Assembly (NCBI RefSeq): GCF_907165205.1
Contig: NC_058193.1
Span: 7,006,001-7,070,000 of the forward strand
DNA from: Coccinella septempunctata
Lineage: Eukaryota; Arthropoda; Insecta; Coleoptera; Coccinellidae
DNA length: 64,000 nt
Direction: 5' to 3'
Positions 20,980 to 31,487 of this stretch are shown in pieces. How positions within the stretch are numbered: position 1 is the first letter of the stretch; each line of letters opens with the position of its first letter. The notes below the pieces were generated by a model. The model searched no databases, was not told the origin of the DNA, and saw only the letters and a list, made by a program, of their open reading frames with translations. The translations under genes and the position numbers were made by a program.

Positions 20980-22292
20980 AGTGATCGATTTTATAACTTA
21001 ATACGAATTATCACCAAATTAATAGTAAACACAAAATGCTACTGAATAAAGAGGAATTTGGCTGATGTAATTAATGATATCTATCATTAAAAAAAAAGAA
21101 TGTAAAACATGGTTAGTTTCTGCATATGGTTCATAAGGAATTAATTATTTATCACTGGAGAGAAAACCGATGGCCGATTAGTTGAAATAAAGAGGTTTCC
21201 GATACAAATTCGAATCAAAATTCGCCATCTATTTAGGAACAACCTATAACTTTTTTCTCTTGCATATCAGGGTAGTAAAATCTAAAACATGGTTTAAGTA
21301 ACAGTTCTTGAAAATTTCATCTTTTTGGCGTGAAGGGAAAAGAAATAGCTGAAAATTCAAGACGAAAAACAGTTTTTTGTGAATAACTCGGAAAATATCC
21401 ACTTTAGGGCAAGGGTGTGATGCATACACTCACATTATTTTTTTAACGTAGATTCAATATCTGCCATAAAAAAATGGGGTTCTAATTTGAAATAATTGAT
21501 TTTTCACGATTTTGTCATCCCTAAATTTGAAGGCGATTTTTTCACCCCCTGTATCATGAATCGCGATTTCGATTTCTGAAGAGGATACATCAATCTTACA
21601 TCTTGAAAAATCCCAAAAATGAAAATTTTCCATCCAAAAACCTCGAAGTTATTCTTGTTTCAGCGGAGCTCTATTTTCGATTTTTTTTTTCGAATTTTCC
21701 CGCTCAGAGAGAATTTTCCGACCAAAACTGAAAAATGTTACATCAAAATAACTTGAAATTTTCTAAGGAATCTATTTCTGCAATAAAAAAATGGTGTTTT
21801 AATTTGAAAAACGGGAGTTGACGTCATTTCCGGAAAAACCGGAGGTGCTCATGCCTTGAAAATATTTTAGATTTCATCAGCATCGTGAAATACTTATAAG
21901 TGCTGAATTTCATGAAAATACGTTCAGTAGTTTCCCGTATAAATATGTTTGAGGTTCCTCGTGAAAGACCCTGTATAGCCAAGCAGTGTTAGGCGGGGTG
22001 AATTTCCGCTTCGATTATCAATTTGAACGAGCTTGAAAAAGCTTCTGACTTTACGTCAGTGCTTTCCTAATTTTTTTGATAATTCAGAATCATCTGACTA
22101 TTGAAGTTAGTTTTTTGGAAACTTCATTGTCCTACGCCACTGTTGAAACGGAAATATATGTCAGCCATATTTCTCCTCTATTCCGGTCAAATTGAAATGA
22201 GCAATATGCTCCTTCCTGTTATTGTATATTCTAAGAAAATACTGGTGTGTGCACTTGTCACTATTTGCAAGCATCAACATTTCAGAAAATCG

Positions 22293-22412
<120 letters not shown>

Positions 22413-22506
22413 TCAAAATTCACTCCAAACTATAATGATGTAATCTGACTAACGGGATTGTTGGAAATGAAAGGGCTGATTCTGAATACTACATTTATTC
22501 TTAGTC

Positions 22507-22539
22507 GACGTTTCGGATCTTTACAGATCCTTCATCAGG
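22507..22539 (-). ncRNA. Hammerhead-ribozyme-like motif, left copy
   Basis: Mirror copy of 24018-24050 on the minus strand. It has the conserved CTGATGA box, a stem II closed by GGATC/GATCC with loop TGTAAA, then GAAA followed by CGTC. Hammerhead motifs of this type are known from Penelope-like elements. Confidence 0.6.
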
Positions 22540-22862
22540 ACTCTAAAAACAAAATTACGAAGTCACATTAACATTCATTGGTTGATTGAAATGGGCACAC
22601 ATTACCGAATAGTTGAGTTTCTCTGAAGCAGTTGGAAAGACGTACATCAAAAGGCACTCAAGAAGTTCTCCGAGATGAACAACGCATATACAACAATACT
22701 TAAATTTATCTTCAAAAACTTTTTTTTCATCTAACAAACTCATCCATCAAACAATTTCCTTAGAAAAATAGGTTTTAACAATTCTGATTATTTTTGACAT
22801 ATCTGACATATCTAATTGAAACCATAGAACAAACACAAAATGACAAACTACATAGAAACAAT

Positions 22863-23273
22863 TCATCCATTGGTCTCACCATGATTATACGACAAAATAT
22901 AACTATAAATATTGCTTATCCCTTCAATGTCTCTTCTCGAATTCATTGTTTTTTTTAATTTTTTAATATGATACATTTCCAAAAATGTTCTCTTGTACAA
23001 ATTCATCTCCACATCCAGTACCTCTGCTAGGTCCCATCCCATGACATGGTCTGTCTTTCGGCAATGTTCTGCAAGAGCACAAACCTTCTTTGGATTTTTT
23101 ATATCACTCCTATGTTGAATAATTCTCTTCTTAAGTTGTTGTTTAGTTTGACCGATGTACTTTAGGTCACATCCTAGGCAGGGAATTTTATATACCACTC
23201 CTGTCATCTTTGTAGTTTCTACTTTATCCTTCACCTTTGAAAAAAGTTTTTTTATACCAAACTGATTTTTCAC
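22863..23273 (-). pseudogene. Penelope-like GIY-YIG endonuclease (left half)
   Basis: The 136-residue frame carries the GIY-YIG core of Penelope-like elements: GVVYKIPCLGCDLKYIGQTK, then KKRIIQHRSDIKNP, ALAEHCRKTDHVMGWDLAEV and YKRTFLEMYHI. It represents only the C-terminal end of the normal RT-endonuclease protein; the RT is absent, so it is a truncated copy. It is identical to the + strand frame at 23284-23694. Confidence 0.88.
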
Positions 23274-23283
23274 TGAAATTTCA

Positions 23284-23694
23284 GTGAAAAATCAGTTTGG
23301 TATAAAAAAACTTTTTTCAAAGGTGAAGGATAAAGTAGAAACTACAAAGATGACAGGAGTGGTATATAAAATTCCCTGCCTAGGATGTGACCTAAAGTAC
23401 ATCGGTCAAACTAAACAACAACTTAAGAAGAGAATTATTCAACATAGGAGTGATATAAAAAATCCAAAGAAGGTTTGTGCTCTTGCAGAACATTGCCGAA
23501 AGACAGACCATGTCATGGGATGGGACCTAGCAGAGGTACTGGATGTGGAGATGAATTTGTACAAGAGAACATTTTTGGAAATGTATCATATTAAAAAATT
23601 AAAAAAAACAATGAATTCGAGAAGAGACATTGAAGGGATAAGCAATATTTATAGTTATATTTTGTCGTATAATCATGGTGAGACCAATGGATGA
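23284..23694 (+). pseudogene. Penelope-like GIY-YIG endonuclease (right half)
   Basis: This is the exact mirror of the left-half frame, with the same 136 residues and motif set, including the C-X2-C pair in IPCLGCD and the conserved QHRSD and ALAEH blocks. In intact elements the domain nicks target DNA for priming. Identity between halves means a very recent origin or gene conversion (or an assembly artefact). Confidence 0.88.
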
Positions 23695-24017
23695 ATTGTT
23701 TCTATGTAGTTTGTCATTTTGTGTTTGTTCTATGGTTTCAATTAGATATGTCAGATATGTCAAAAATAATCAGAATTGTTAAAACCTATTTTTCTAAGGA
23801 AATTGTTTGATGGATGAGTTTGTTAGATGAAAAAAAAGTTTTTGAAGATAAATTTAAGTATTGTTGTATATGCGTTGTTCATCTCGGAGAACTTCTTGAG
23901 TGCCTTTTGATGTACGTCTTTCCAACTGCTTCAGAGAAACTCAACTATTCGGTAATGTGTGCCCATTTCAATCAACCAATGAATGTTAATGTGACTTCGT
24001 AATTTTGTTTTTAGAGT

Positions 24018-24050
24018 CCTGATGAAGGATCTGTAAAGATCCGAAACGTC
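24018..24050 (+). ncRNA. Hammerhead-ribozyme-like motif, right copy
   Basis: The motif has CTGATGA at 24019-24025, stem II GGATC/GATCC around loop TGTAAA, and GAAA at 24043-24046, followed by CGTCGAC. Core boxes and spacing match a minimal hammerhead. Stem III and the cleavage site cannot be fixed by eye. Confidence 0.6.
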
Positions 24051-24117
24051 GACTAAGAATAAATGTAGTATTCAGAATCAGCCCTTTCATTTCCAACAAT
24101 CCCGTTAGTCAGATTAC

Positions 24118-24509
<392 letters not shown>

Positions 24510-24528
24510 TAAAACAACAATTTTGTTT

Positions 24529-25650
24529 ATGATGCCAAAGCTACAGTTTGAATTCACAGTCCCTTCTACAACGGATACCAAGACTAATATTATAGCCATA
24601 ACATCAATTTATACAGAAGATGGAAAAAGATATATATTGCCTGAAGAATTTAGAAATGCGGGACATCATTCCGAGCTGAAGAAAACCGATAATTATGCAA
24701 AACTAGTTAATTCATTGAAAAGAAGACATCAGGTGAGAAGAGTATGGTTTACATTGTCGGGAAAACTGCGAGCAGTATACATGGATGATGATGGAAATTT
24801 ACAATTTAAAGAACAATACTTGGAGGAATTAGGTGAAGAGAGTACGAAAAGCGCTGAAGATTATGATCTAAAAGATATATTGCAAAAACTGATTGAAACA
24901 ACACAAGATAAGGAAAAAGAAAAAAATTTGAAAAAAATAGCAGATAAATGTTTGACTGATAAATTTTCAAGCAAAAATACAAATGCTGAACAGTGGATGG
25001 AAAGCTTTGAAAAGGAGTGCTCTAGATTTAAAGTGGATAAAAGTGAAGATAAAATTGAATTGTTGAAGTTATTTCTTGATAAGCCAAGTTTGAATTGGCA
25101 CTCTTCCACACTCATAAGATTAACAGTAGGAGCTGGTTGGGTTGAATGGAAAAGGAGATTTTTAGAATGTTTTCTAGATAATGGATGGACAAATATAACT
25201 TATGCAATATCATTTAAATATCGAGAAGGTTCGTTATCTGATTATGCTTTGAAAAAAGAGAAACTTCTAATAGATTTCAACAAAGATATGGACACAAAGT
25301 CACTCATAGCATTAATAGCAGTAGGATTACCAGAATTTATTTTGAATAAAATTAATAAGGCTGAACTAAAGGAAACATCAGATCTTTTCAATGAATTGAG
25401 ACAACTCGAATGTCTGGTAAACAAGAAAACTTCTCAAAAACCATCTACATCACATTTTCAGAAAAAGTATGACGAAAAGAAACCATGTAGCACATGTGAA
25501 GATTTGGGTAAAAGTGGGAGATACCATCCCAATGAAAAATGTTGGTTTAAAAAGGAGGGAAAGCATGGAGAAAAAAGCAGCACAACAACAAAGGTAAATA
25601 ACAATTCCATTTTAGATGTGGAACTTTATAACGAACCAAAAAACGAATAA
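24529..25650 (+). CDS. gag polyprotein of the frameshift-site gypsy
   Basis: The open frame of 373 codons starts MMPKLQFEFTVPSTTDTKT, chosen because this ATG is the first after the LTR. A capsid-like region (EQWMESFEKECSRF, LFLDKPSLNWHSS, YREGSLSDYALKKEKLLIDF) is followed by one atypical zinc-binding motif CSTCEDLGKSGRYHPNEKC (C-X2-C-X10-H-X4-C, longer spacing than a normal knuckle). It ends six nucleotides after the slippery heptamer A AAA AAC at 25638-25644. The frame is unbroken, unusual for this window. It would assemble the virus-like particle. Confidence 0.85.
   Translation: MMPKLQFEFTVPSTTDTKTNIIAITSIYTEDGKRYILPEEFRNAGHHSELKKTDNYAKLVNSLKRRHQVRRVWFTLSGKLRAVYMDDDGNLQFKEQYLEELGEESTKSAEDYDLKDILQKLIETTQDKEKEKNLKKIADKCLTDKFSSKNTNAEQWMESFEKECSRFKVDKSEDKIELLKLFLDKPSLNWHSSTLIRLTVGAGWVEWKRRFLECFLDNGWTNITYAISFKYREGSLSDYALKKEKLLIDFNKDMDTKSLIALIAVGLPEFILNKINKAELKETSDLFNELRQLECLVNKKTSQKPSTSHFQKKYDEKKPCSTCEDLGKSGRYHPNEKCWFKKEGKHGEKSSTTTKVNNNSILDVELYNEPKNE
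25638..25644 (+). promoter_or_regulatory. A AAA AAC -1 ribosomal frameshift heptamer
   Basis: In the gag frame the codons are cca-aaa-aac, giving the classic X XXY YYZ slippery site. gag stops two codons later (TAA 25648-25650). Shifting back by one base enters the open pol frame, which has a stop upstream at 25626-25628 but none from there through pol. Confidence 0.85.
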
Positions 25651-28618
25651 ACACACCACTAATTAAACTAAACATATTATTAGAAGATAGAATAAAAATT
25701 GAAGGGGTCTATGACTCAGGATCACAAGTTTCGTTGATTAACAAAAGATTAGTTAAAATTATAAATAAAAACAATACAGATAAAAACAAAATACGATTGA
25801 AAACAATTAGTGGTGTGTCAACTACAATGGGATTAACAAAAATTAAATTAAAAATTTTTAATATTGAAAAAGAAGTAGATGTTTTCATTGTAGAAAATGA
25901 AAATTTTCATGACTTTTTAATAGGTCTTGATATTATAAAAGAATTTAGATTAAGGCAGGATGAAACTCTTGTTATAAGCCAAAGTGAAGATATAGTAGAA
26001 ATAAATTTTAATGAGCATACTGAGGAGATAGATTTCAAAATAGATATAGAGCATTTAGATGATGAAAAGAAATCCAAAATAAAACATCTGATAGAAGAAT
26101 ATAAAACAATTTTTGCCAAAGACAAATACGATATAGGAACTGTAAAAGATTATGAAGCAAGAATTGATCTTTTAGTTAACAAATTTTGTAGTAAGAGACC
26201 ATACAGGTGTACAATTGAAGACAAAAAAGAAATAGAACAGCAAGTGGCAAAATTATTAGAAAAAAATTTAATTGAAGAATCATATAGCCCATTTGCTGCA
26301 CCAGTGACTCTGGCATTAAAAAAAGGAGAAGGAAAGACTAGACTATGCATTGATTTTAGAGATTTAAATAGAATTGTGACACCCCAGGCGCAACCTTTCC
26401 CACTAATTGATGACCTGATAATTAAAGCTAGAAATTGTAAATATTTTACATCACTGGATATCAATTCAGCATTTTGGTCGATACCACTAAGGATAGAAGA
26501 TAGAAATAAAACAGGCTTCGTAACTCAAGAAGGACATTATCAATGGACTTGTTTACAATTCGGTTTAAAAACAGCGCCAGCAACCTTCCAAAGAATTTTA
26601 TCAAGTATTTTGAGAAAACACAATCTGAAAAATTTCACGGAGAATTATATAGATGATTTGTTAATATTTTCAGAGTCTTTCGAAGAGCACATCAGACATG
26701 TAAAACAAGTTTTAGAAGCCATTCTGAAAGAAGGATTTAGATTGAAATTTAAAAAATGCAAGTTTGCTTCTAAATCAATTGAATATCTCGGACACATAAT
26801 AGAAAATAATACAGTAAGACCAATTAAAAACAATTTAGTTTCAATACACAATTTTCCAACTCCGAAAACGCAAAAGAGCATCAGACAATTTTTAGATAAA
26901 ATTAACTTCTATCGTGAATACATACCAAATATCTCAACAATACTTGATCCACTACATAGATTATTAAGAAAAAACGTTAAATTTGATTGGTCAGAAGATT
27001 GCGAAAAATCATTTGTAGAAATAAAAAAACTACTGTGTGATCAACCAGTACTGGAGATATTTGACAAAGATCTACCAATTAAAATGTACACAGATGCTTC
27101 AATAGAAGGTATGGGTGCAATATTGAAACAGACACAAAGAAATGGAAAAGAAAAACCAGTAGCATATTTTTCAAAGAAACTCAATGAAACTCAAAAAAGA
27201 AAAAAAGCTATATATTTAGAATGTCTGGCAATAAAGGAAGCAGTAAAATATTGGGAGCACTGGTTAATTGGAAGAAGGTTTGAGGTTTACTCAGATCATA
27301 AACCTCTTGAGAACCTAAACATAAAAGCAAGAACAGACAAAGAGTTAGGTGACCTAACATATTATCTATCCCAATTTGATTTCAGTATCACATACATACC
27401 AGGGAAATTCAACACTGAAGCAGACTGTCTTAGCAGAAACCCGGTATTAGAAGCCATAGATAACACTCAAGAAGCATTTAAGATAGTAAATACAATCAAT
27501 ATTCAAGAAATAAAAAGGGATCAAGACGAAAATATCACACTAAAAGAACTTAAGAGGAAAACAATAGATGAACATGGTATAGTTTATAAAACAACTAAAA
27601 ATAAAAAAAAGATAATATTATCAGAGAAATTGAGTGTTGAATTAATAAAGAATATACATAGAGATTGGTGTCATATTGGAATAAATCAAATGATTGGTAA
27701 AATATGTCCATACTATACTTCAAAAAGATTAATAGAAAATATAAAAAAAATTTGCAAGGCATGTGATATTTGTAAAAGAAATAAATCTAGAGGACAAGCA
27801 AAGTATGGATTGAGGCCATTCGAGATAGTGTCGATTGATACCATAGGTGGATTTGGTGGTCAAAGATCAACAAAAAGATATCTACACCTTTTGGTGGATC
27901 ACTATACAAGATACGCATTCATATTAACATCAAAAACACAAACTGCAAATGATTTTATAAAAATAGTTCGAAATACATTAGAAATTGGCAAGATAGATAC
28001 AATATTAACTGATCAATATCCAGGAATAAATTCCAAAGAATTCAAAAATTATTTAAAAGAACAAAACATCAGACTTATTTATACAGCCTTAAATGCACCA
28101 TTTTCAAACGGTCTGAATGAAAGACTAAATCAGACAATAGTTAATAAAATAAGATGTAAAATTAATGAATCTGGAGAAAAGAAAGCTTGGACAACAATAG
28201 CAAGAGAATGTGTTGATAAATATAACATAACAGAACATTCGGTAACAGGTTTTACACCTCAATATTTACTAAATGGGACTATCAACTATCACAAGTTTGC
28301 TACCTGAAGAATTGAAGGAATCTATTAGTGCAGAAGACTGGAAAAAGGATAGAAAACTAGCCTTACAAAACACCATAAAATCACATGAATATAACAAAAA
28401 ATTGTTTGACAAAAACAGAAAAGATAACGAATTTAACACAGGTGATTTAGTATACATAGAAAACGGCAACAGGTTAAATAGAAAAAAAACTGGATGAACT
28501 TAGGATTGGACCATTTGAAATAACAGAGAAGATATCAAATACAATATTTAAAATCAAAACTGGAAAAAGAAATGAAGAAACTGGATTATTCCATATAACG
28601 AAATTACTTCCAAAATAA
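25645..28618 (+). pseudogene. pol of the frameshift-site gypsy (nearly intact)
   Basis: The pol frame opens with the protease (GVYDSGSQVSLIN). RT follows (CIDFRDLNRIV, FTSLDINSAFWSIPL, LQFGLKTAPATFQRIL, NYIDDLLIFSE, EYLGHII), then RNase H (MYTDASIEGMGAIL, LECLAIKEAVKYWEHW, YSDHKPLENL, ADCLSRN). Integrase has an HHCC finger (H..H..CKACDIC), core aspartates in SIDTIGGFGG and LTDQYPGIN, and glutamate in NGLNERLNQT. A one-base shift near 28275-28300 moves the tail to another frame (LLPEELKES), and a second in an A8 run near 28485 moves it again before the end HITKLLPK. Otherwise about 860 codons are open. Confidence 0.9.
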
Positions 28619-28640
28619 ACAACACCTTCAGGAGGGGAGA

Positions 28641-28910
28641 TGTAAAGAATTCTTCATTCAAATTCTTTCAATAAACTTTCGCTAGATCGAGCATGGCGTG
28701 TGACTTGGAGATTCTGTGACAACGTCACGAGAATGTCAGTCGAGAGAGAAATAGACGAGTGAACGGATAATAATAAACTGTAATTGTTGTTTCTTTTGTA
28801 TTACAGGTAATTTTGTAATTTGTACAAATAATGTAAATAATAACTAATAAACTTTTGTATTACAGAGAAACCAAACTTTATATTATTATCCAGACAGATA
28901 TAACCTCTTA
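28641..28910 (+). repeat. 3' LTR
   Basis: 270 bp, apparently identical to 24240-24509. It is followed by a TA remnant and then by MITE copy C sequence (ggatcagtttcgtgg). Confidence 0.9.
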
Positions 28911-28918
28911 TATATATA

Positions 28919-29538
28919 TATAGGATCAGTTTCGTGGCGGCGCCACCATGTCATTTGCTTCGTTCTATCCTTGTTCTACCAGAGGAAGTAGAATGATACT
29001 CTCTCGTTTTATTTTGTTTTGCGTTGATATCGAACATCGATCAACGAGTTCAAAATATGAACAGACCCATTTTGTCAGCTGTTAAATTTGTGATTTACAG
29101 TTCAATTTTCGTTGTAAAAACAAATCTGTCAATATTTCAACACTATCGAATAAGGGTTCGGAGGAGTATTTACTATTCTTCTTCAAGATAATTTCCGTTT
29201 GACAAATTGAATTCGTGATTTCAATATGATTTTAATAAAATACAGTTGATTGGTCAAATATCCAATATATTCAGTTGACGGAAAGGGAATTTTCACTATA
29301 TCTACTCAGGAAGAATATTTAAAGAACAGATTCGAATAGAGATATGTATTTCTGATTCTCAATACATGCTCACAATTTACATTACGTATTTCCAATACAA
29401 TTTCTTTGAAATATTGCTGAAGTTGCCATAAAACTTAGCTATATCCGTCCCGAATGTTCGTTCATCTGATTTGGTTCTGCCTCAAATTCCAACAACACCG
29501 AATTCTTAGCTATAATAGTTCTTGATTGTCCATACAGT
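28919..29538 (+). repeat. MITE copy C, internal segment
   Basis: Collinear with the same part of copies A and B (starting ggatcagtttcgtggcgg). It ends at the cagt target site of the CsRn1-type element and resumes at 34730 after it. Confidence 0.88.
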
Positions 29539-30119
29539 TGTGGGTTGAATAGTCTGTTGAGCTGGAACTATCGTTAGTATTTTCAGGGAAAAGGGAAGTG
29601 AAATAAAATATTCCCACAGAATATCACAGTTTTTATTCAACCCAACCTTTATGAGGGTTGCCCTGAAGAGTAAAATATATGCAATGTCGTTTTAACAAAA
29701 ACGAATTTGTTTCGCCCTAATGTGCGGTCACTGTTGACGTCCGGAATGCAGGCTCGGGATGCAGGTCAAGTGTCGCCCTGATAATTGTTGCCAGATGTGT
29801 TGGGACCGCAGGTCTTCGAGTAGCTGGAGTGGTTTTGAGAAAAACCTTTTGTGTGCAGGCTTGGAATGCGGAAGCGATATGCGTAATTTTCAAAGCTGGT
29901 GTTCGTCTGTCTCGATCGCTGAATGTGAATGTGAATCTTTTTTGCTTTCCATATGGGTTCTTTTTATACCATTTTCGGCACATTTTCTCTGCACCAATGA
30001 AATTGTACGACGAAGGAGGAGTGGTTTCCTATGTTTCTCCGTTTTGATTTTCTCGTCGAATTTGTTGTAGGAATTCGGCATGTGAATTTATTTTCGAGGA
30101 AATTATTACATTTCCTACA
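29539..30119 (-). repeat. 3' LTR of CsRn1-type element
   Basis: 581 bp; the copies at both ends look identical, and the same chance open frames recur in each. These frames overlap the LTR on both strands and are not genes. Confidence 0.93.
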
Positions 30120-30141
30120 CACTCCCCCACCAGTGACGAAG

Positions 30142-31487
30142 TTACGAAACATATTGTAGAAATCTCTTGGGAAAATGAACTCTTCTGCCGGATCTAGTAG
30201 TTGTTCTTTCCTGGGCTGGAGTTTGATCTTCTCTATCGGGTTCTACAGGGTGTCCTTGCATTGGCTGGTTCTTCATATCGTCGTCCGCGATGACGTAGGC
30301 TGGTTTTAACCTGTCGATTGTCACTGTCGTTTCCTTGCCGTTTATTTTTATTACGAAGTGTTGAGGCGAAGTCCAAAACACTTCGTAATAAAAATAAACG
30401 GCAAGGAAACGAAGTGTTTTGGACTTCGCCTCAACACTTCGTATGGTCCGTCGTAGGGGTTTTGCAGGCCTTTCTTCGGACCATCATGCCGGACGAACAC
30501 GTAAGGTGAAGTTACCAAGTCCTTGAATATAAAGCTGGTCCGCTCTACGTGGTGGCTTCCATCAGTGGGCCTTATTTCTCGCATTTGTTGCCTCAGGTTC
30601 ACTATGAAGTCGGATGTGTTCTCGCTATCATCCGAACTTCTGGAATCCAGGAACTCTCCGGGCAATCTGAGGGGCTCTCCATATACTAGTTCTGCTGCCG
30701 TTGCTTTAAGGTCTTCTCGCCAGGCTGCTCGCATTCCGAGGAGGACGGTAGGGAGTGTTTCGGTCCATCGGTCGTTCTTGTGGCATTTTATTGCTGCCTT
30801 AAGTTGTCGATGGATTCTCTCCACCATGCCGTTTGCTGCTGGGTGATAGGCGGTAGTACGGATGTGATTCGTGCCAGTCAACTTACTTAATTCGTTGAAC
30901 AGGCTCGACTCGAATTGTCTTCCTTGATCAGTGGTGATCCGAAGTGGAGTACCGAACCTCGCTATCCAGTTTGTGTAAAATTCTCTGGCGATGGTGGATG
31001 CCTCCTGGTTTTGGAGTGGGATGGCTTCTGGCCATCTAGTGAATCGGTCGACGCAAGTGAGGCAGTATCGGTAGCCCTCAGAGTGTGGCATGGTGATGAT
31101 GTCCATGTGCACGTGGTCGAATCGACGTGTTGGTGGCATGAAAGTACCCAGTGGAGCATTGACGTGGCGAGTGACTTTGGCTCTCTGACACTCTATACAG
31201 CTGCGGGACCATTTTCTGCAGTCTGCGTTGATTGAAGGCCATACGAAACGTTGTTTGACCATTTTGATGGATGCATTCACTCCGGGATGTGCCAGTCTTT
31301 GAATGGTATCGAAGGCTGCTCTGCGGAATGATTTGGTGAGAAATGGACGTGCCTGAGGTGTGGATGTATCACAGTACACAGCGATTTCTGACCCATGTGG
31401 TTTCATCTTCCGTAGCAGCAATCCTGTGTCCTTGAAGATATCTCTGCAGTTCGTCGTCATCTTCTTGCGATGTGGCCAATGCTGCAT
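30142..31487 (-). pseudogene. CsRn1-type integrase
   Basis: The minus strand reads an HHCC finger (RLAHPGVNASIKMVKQRFVW, then CIECQRAK), core aspartates in VHMDIITMPHSEGYR and ITTDQGRQFES, glutamate in YHPAANGMVERIHRQ, and a GPY/F-type end (NPYDGPYEVLRRSPKHFV). A 56-bp inverted duplication at 30361-30416 breaks this last domain. The natural tail (IKINGKETTVTIDRLKPAYV to VHFPKRFLQYVS) then follows in another frame down to 30142. At the 5' side the frame overlaps the RT-RNase H frame near 31369-31487 with a shift. Confidence 0.9.
30361..30416. repeat. 56-bp inverted templated insertion
   Basis: The 56 bases are the reverse complement of sequence spanning both sides of the insertion point, creating a local hairpin inside the integrase GPY/F region. 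Deleting them restores a single frame. 56 is not a multiple of three, so the insertion causes a frameshift. Confidence 0.85.

Larger units (their letters stand above)
18128..21975 (-). mobile_element. Long-TIR Tc1/mariner-like element
   Basis: The ends are tacagggtctttcacgag and its inverted form ctcgtgaaagaccctgta, with TA on both sides (18126-18127, 21976-21977). The terminal inverted repeats are about 690 bp each; the left arm is interrupted by the foldback at 18722-19666. Without the foldback the element is about 2.9 kb. It carries a minus-strand DDE transposase. Confidence 0.88.
18079..22236. mobile_element. Unit with 8-bp duplication aaatactg
   Basis: The MITE octamer aaatactg occurs on both sides (18071-18078 and 22237-22244), so 18079-22236 was inserted there. 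It starts cgtaggtgatatt and ends gtatattctaaga, with at best weak terminal symmetry. Most of it is a younger Tc1/mariner-like element (18128-21975). The original remainder is only about 0.3 kb (18079-18127 and 21976-22236) and has no coding capacity. Probably a non-autonomous hAT- or P-type element. Confidence 0.6.

Noticed and set aside
29717..30152. Small open frames on both strands, repeated at 34323-34788
   Set aside because: They lie in the LTRs and recur only because the LTRs are duplicated.
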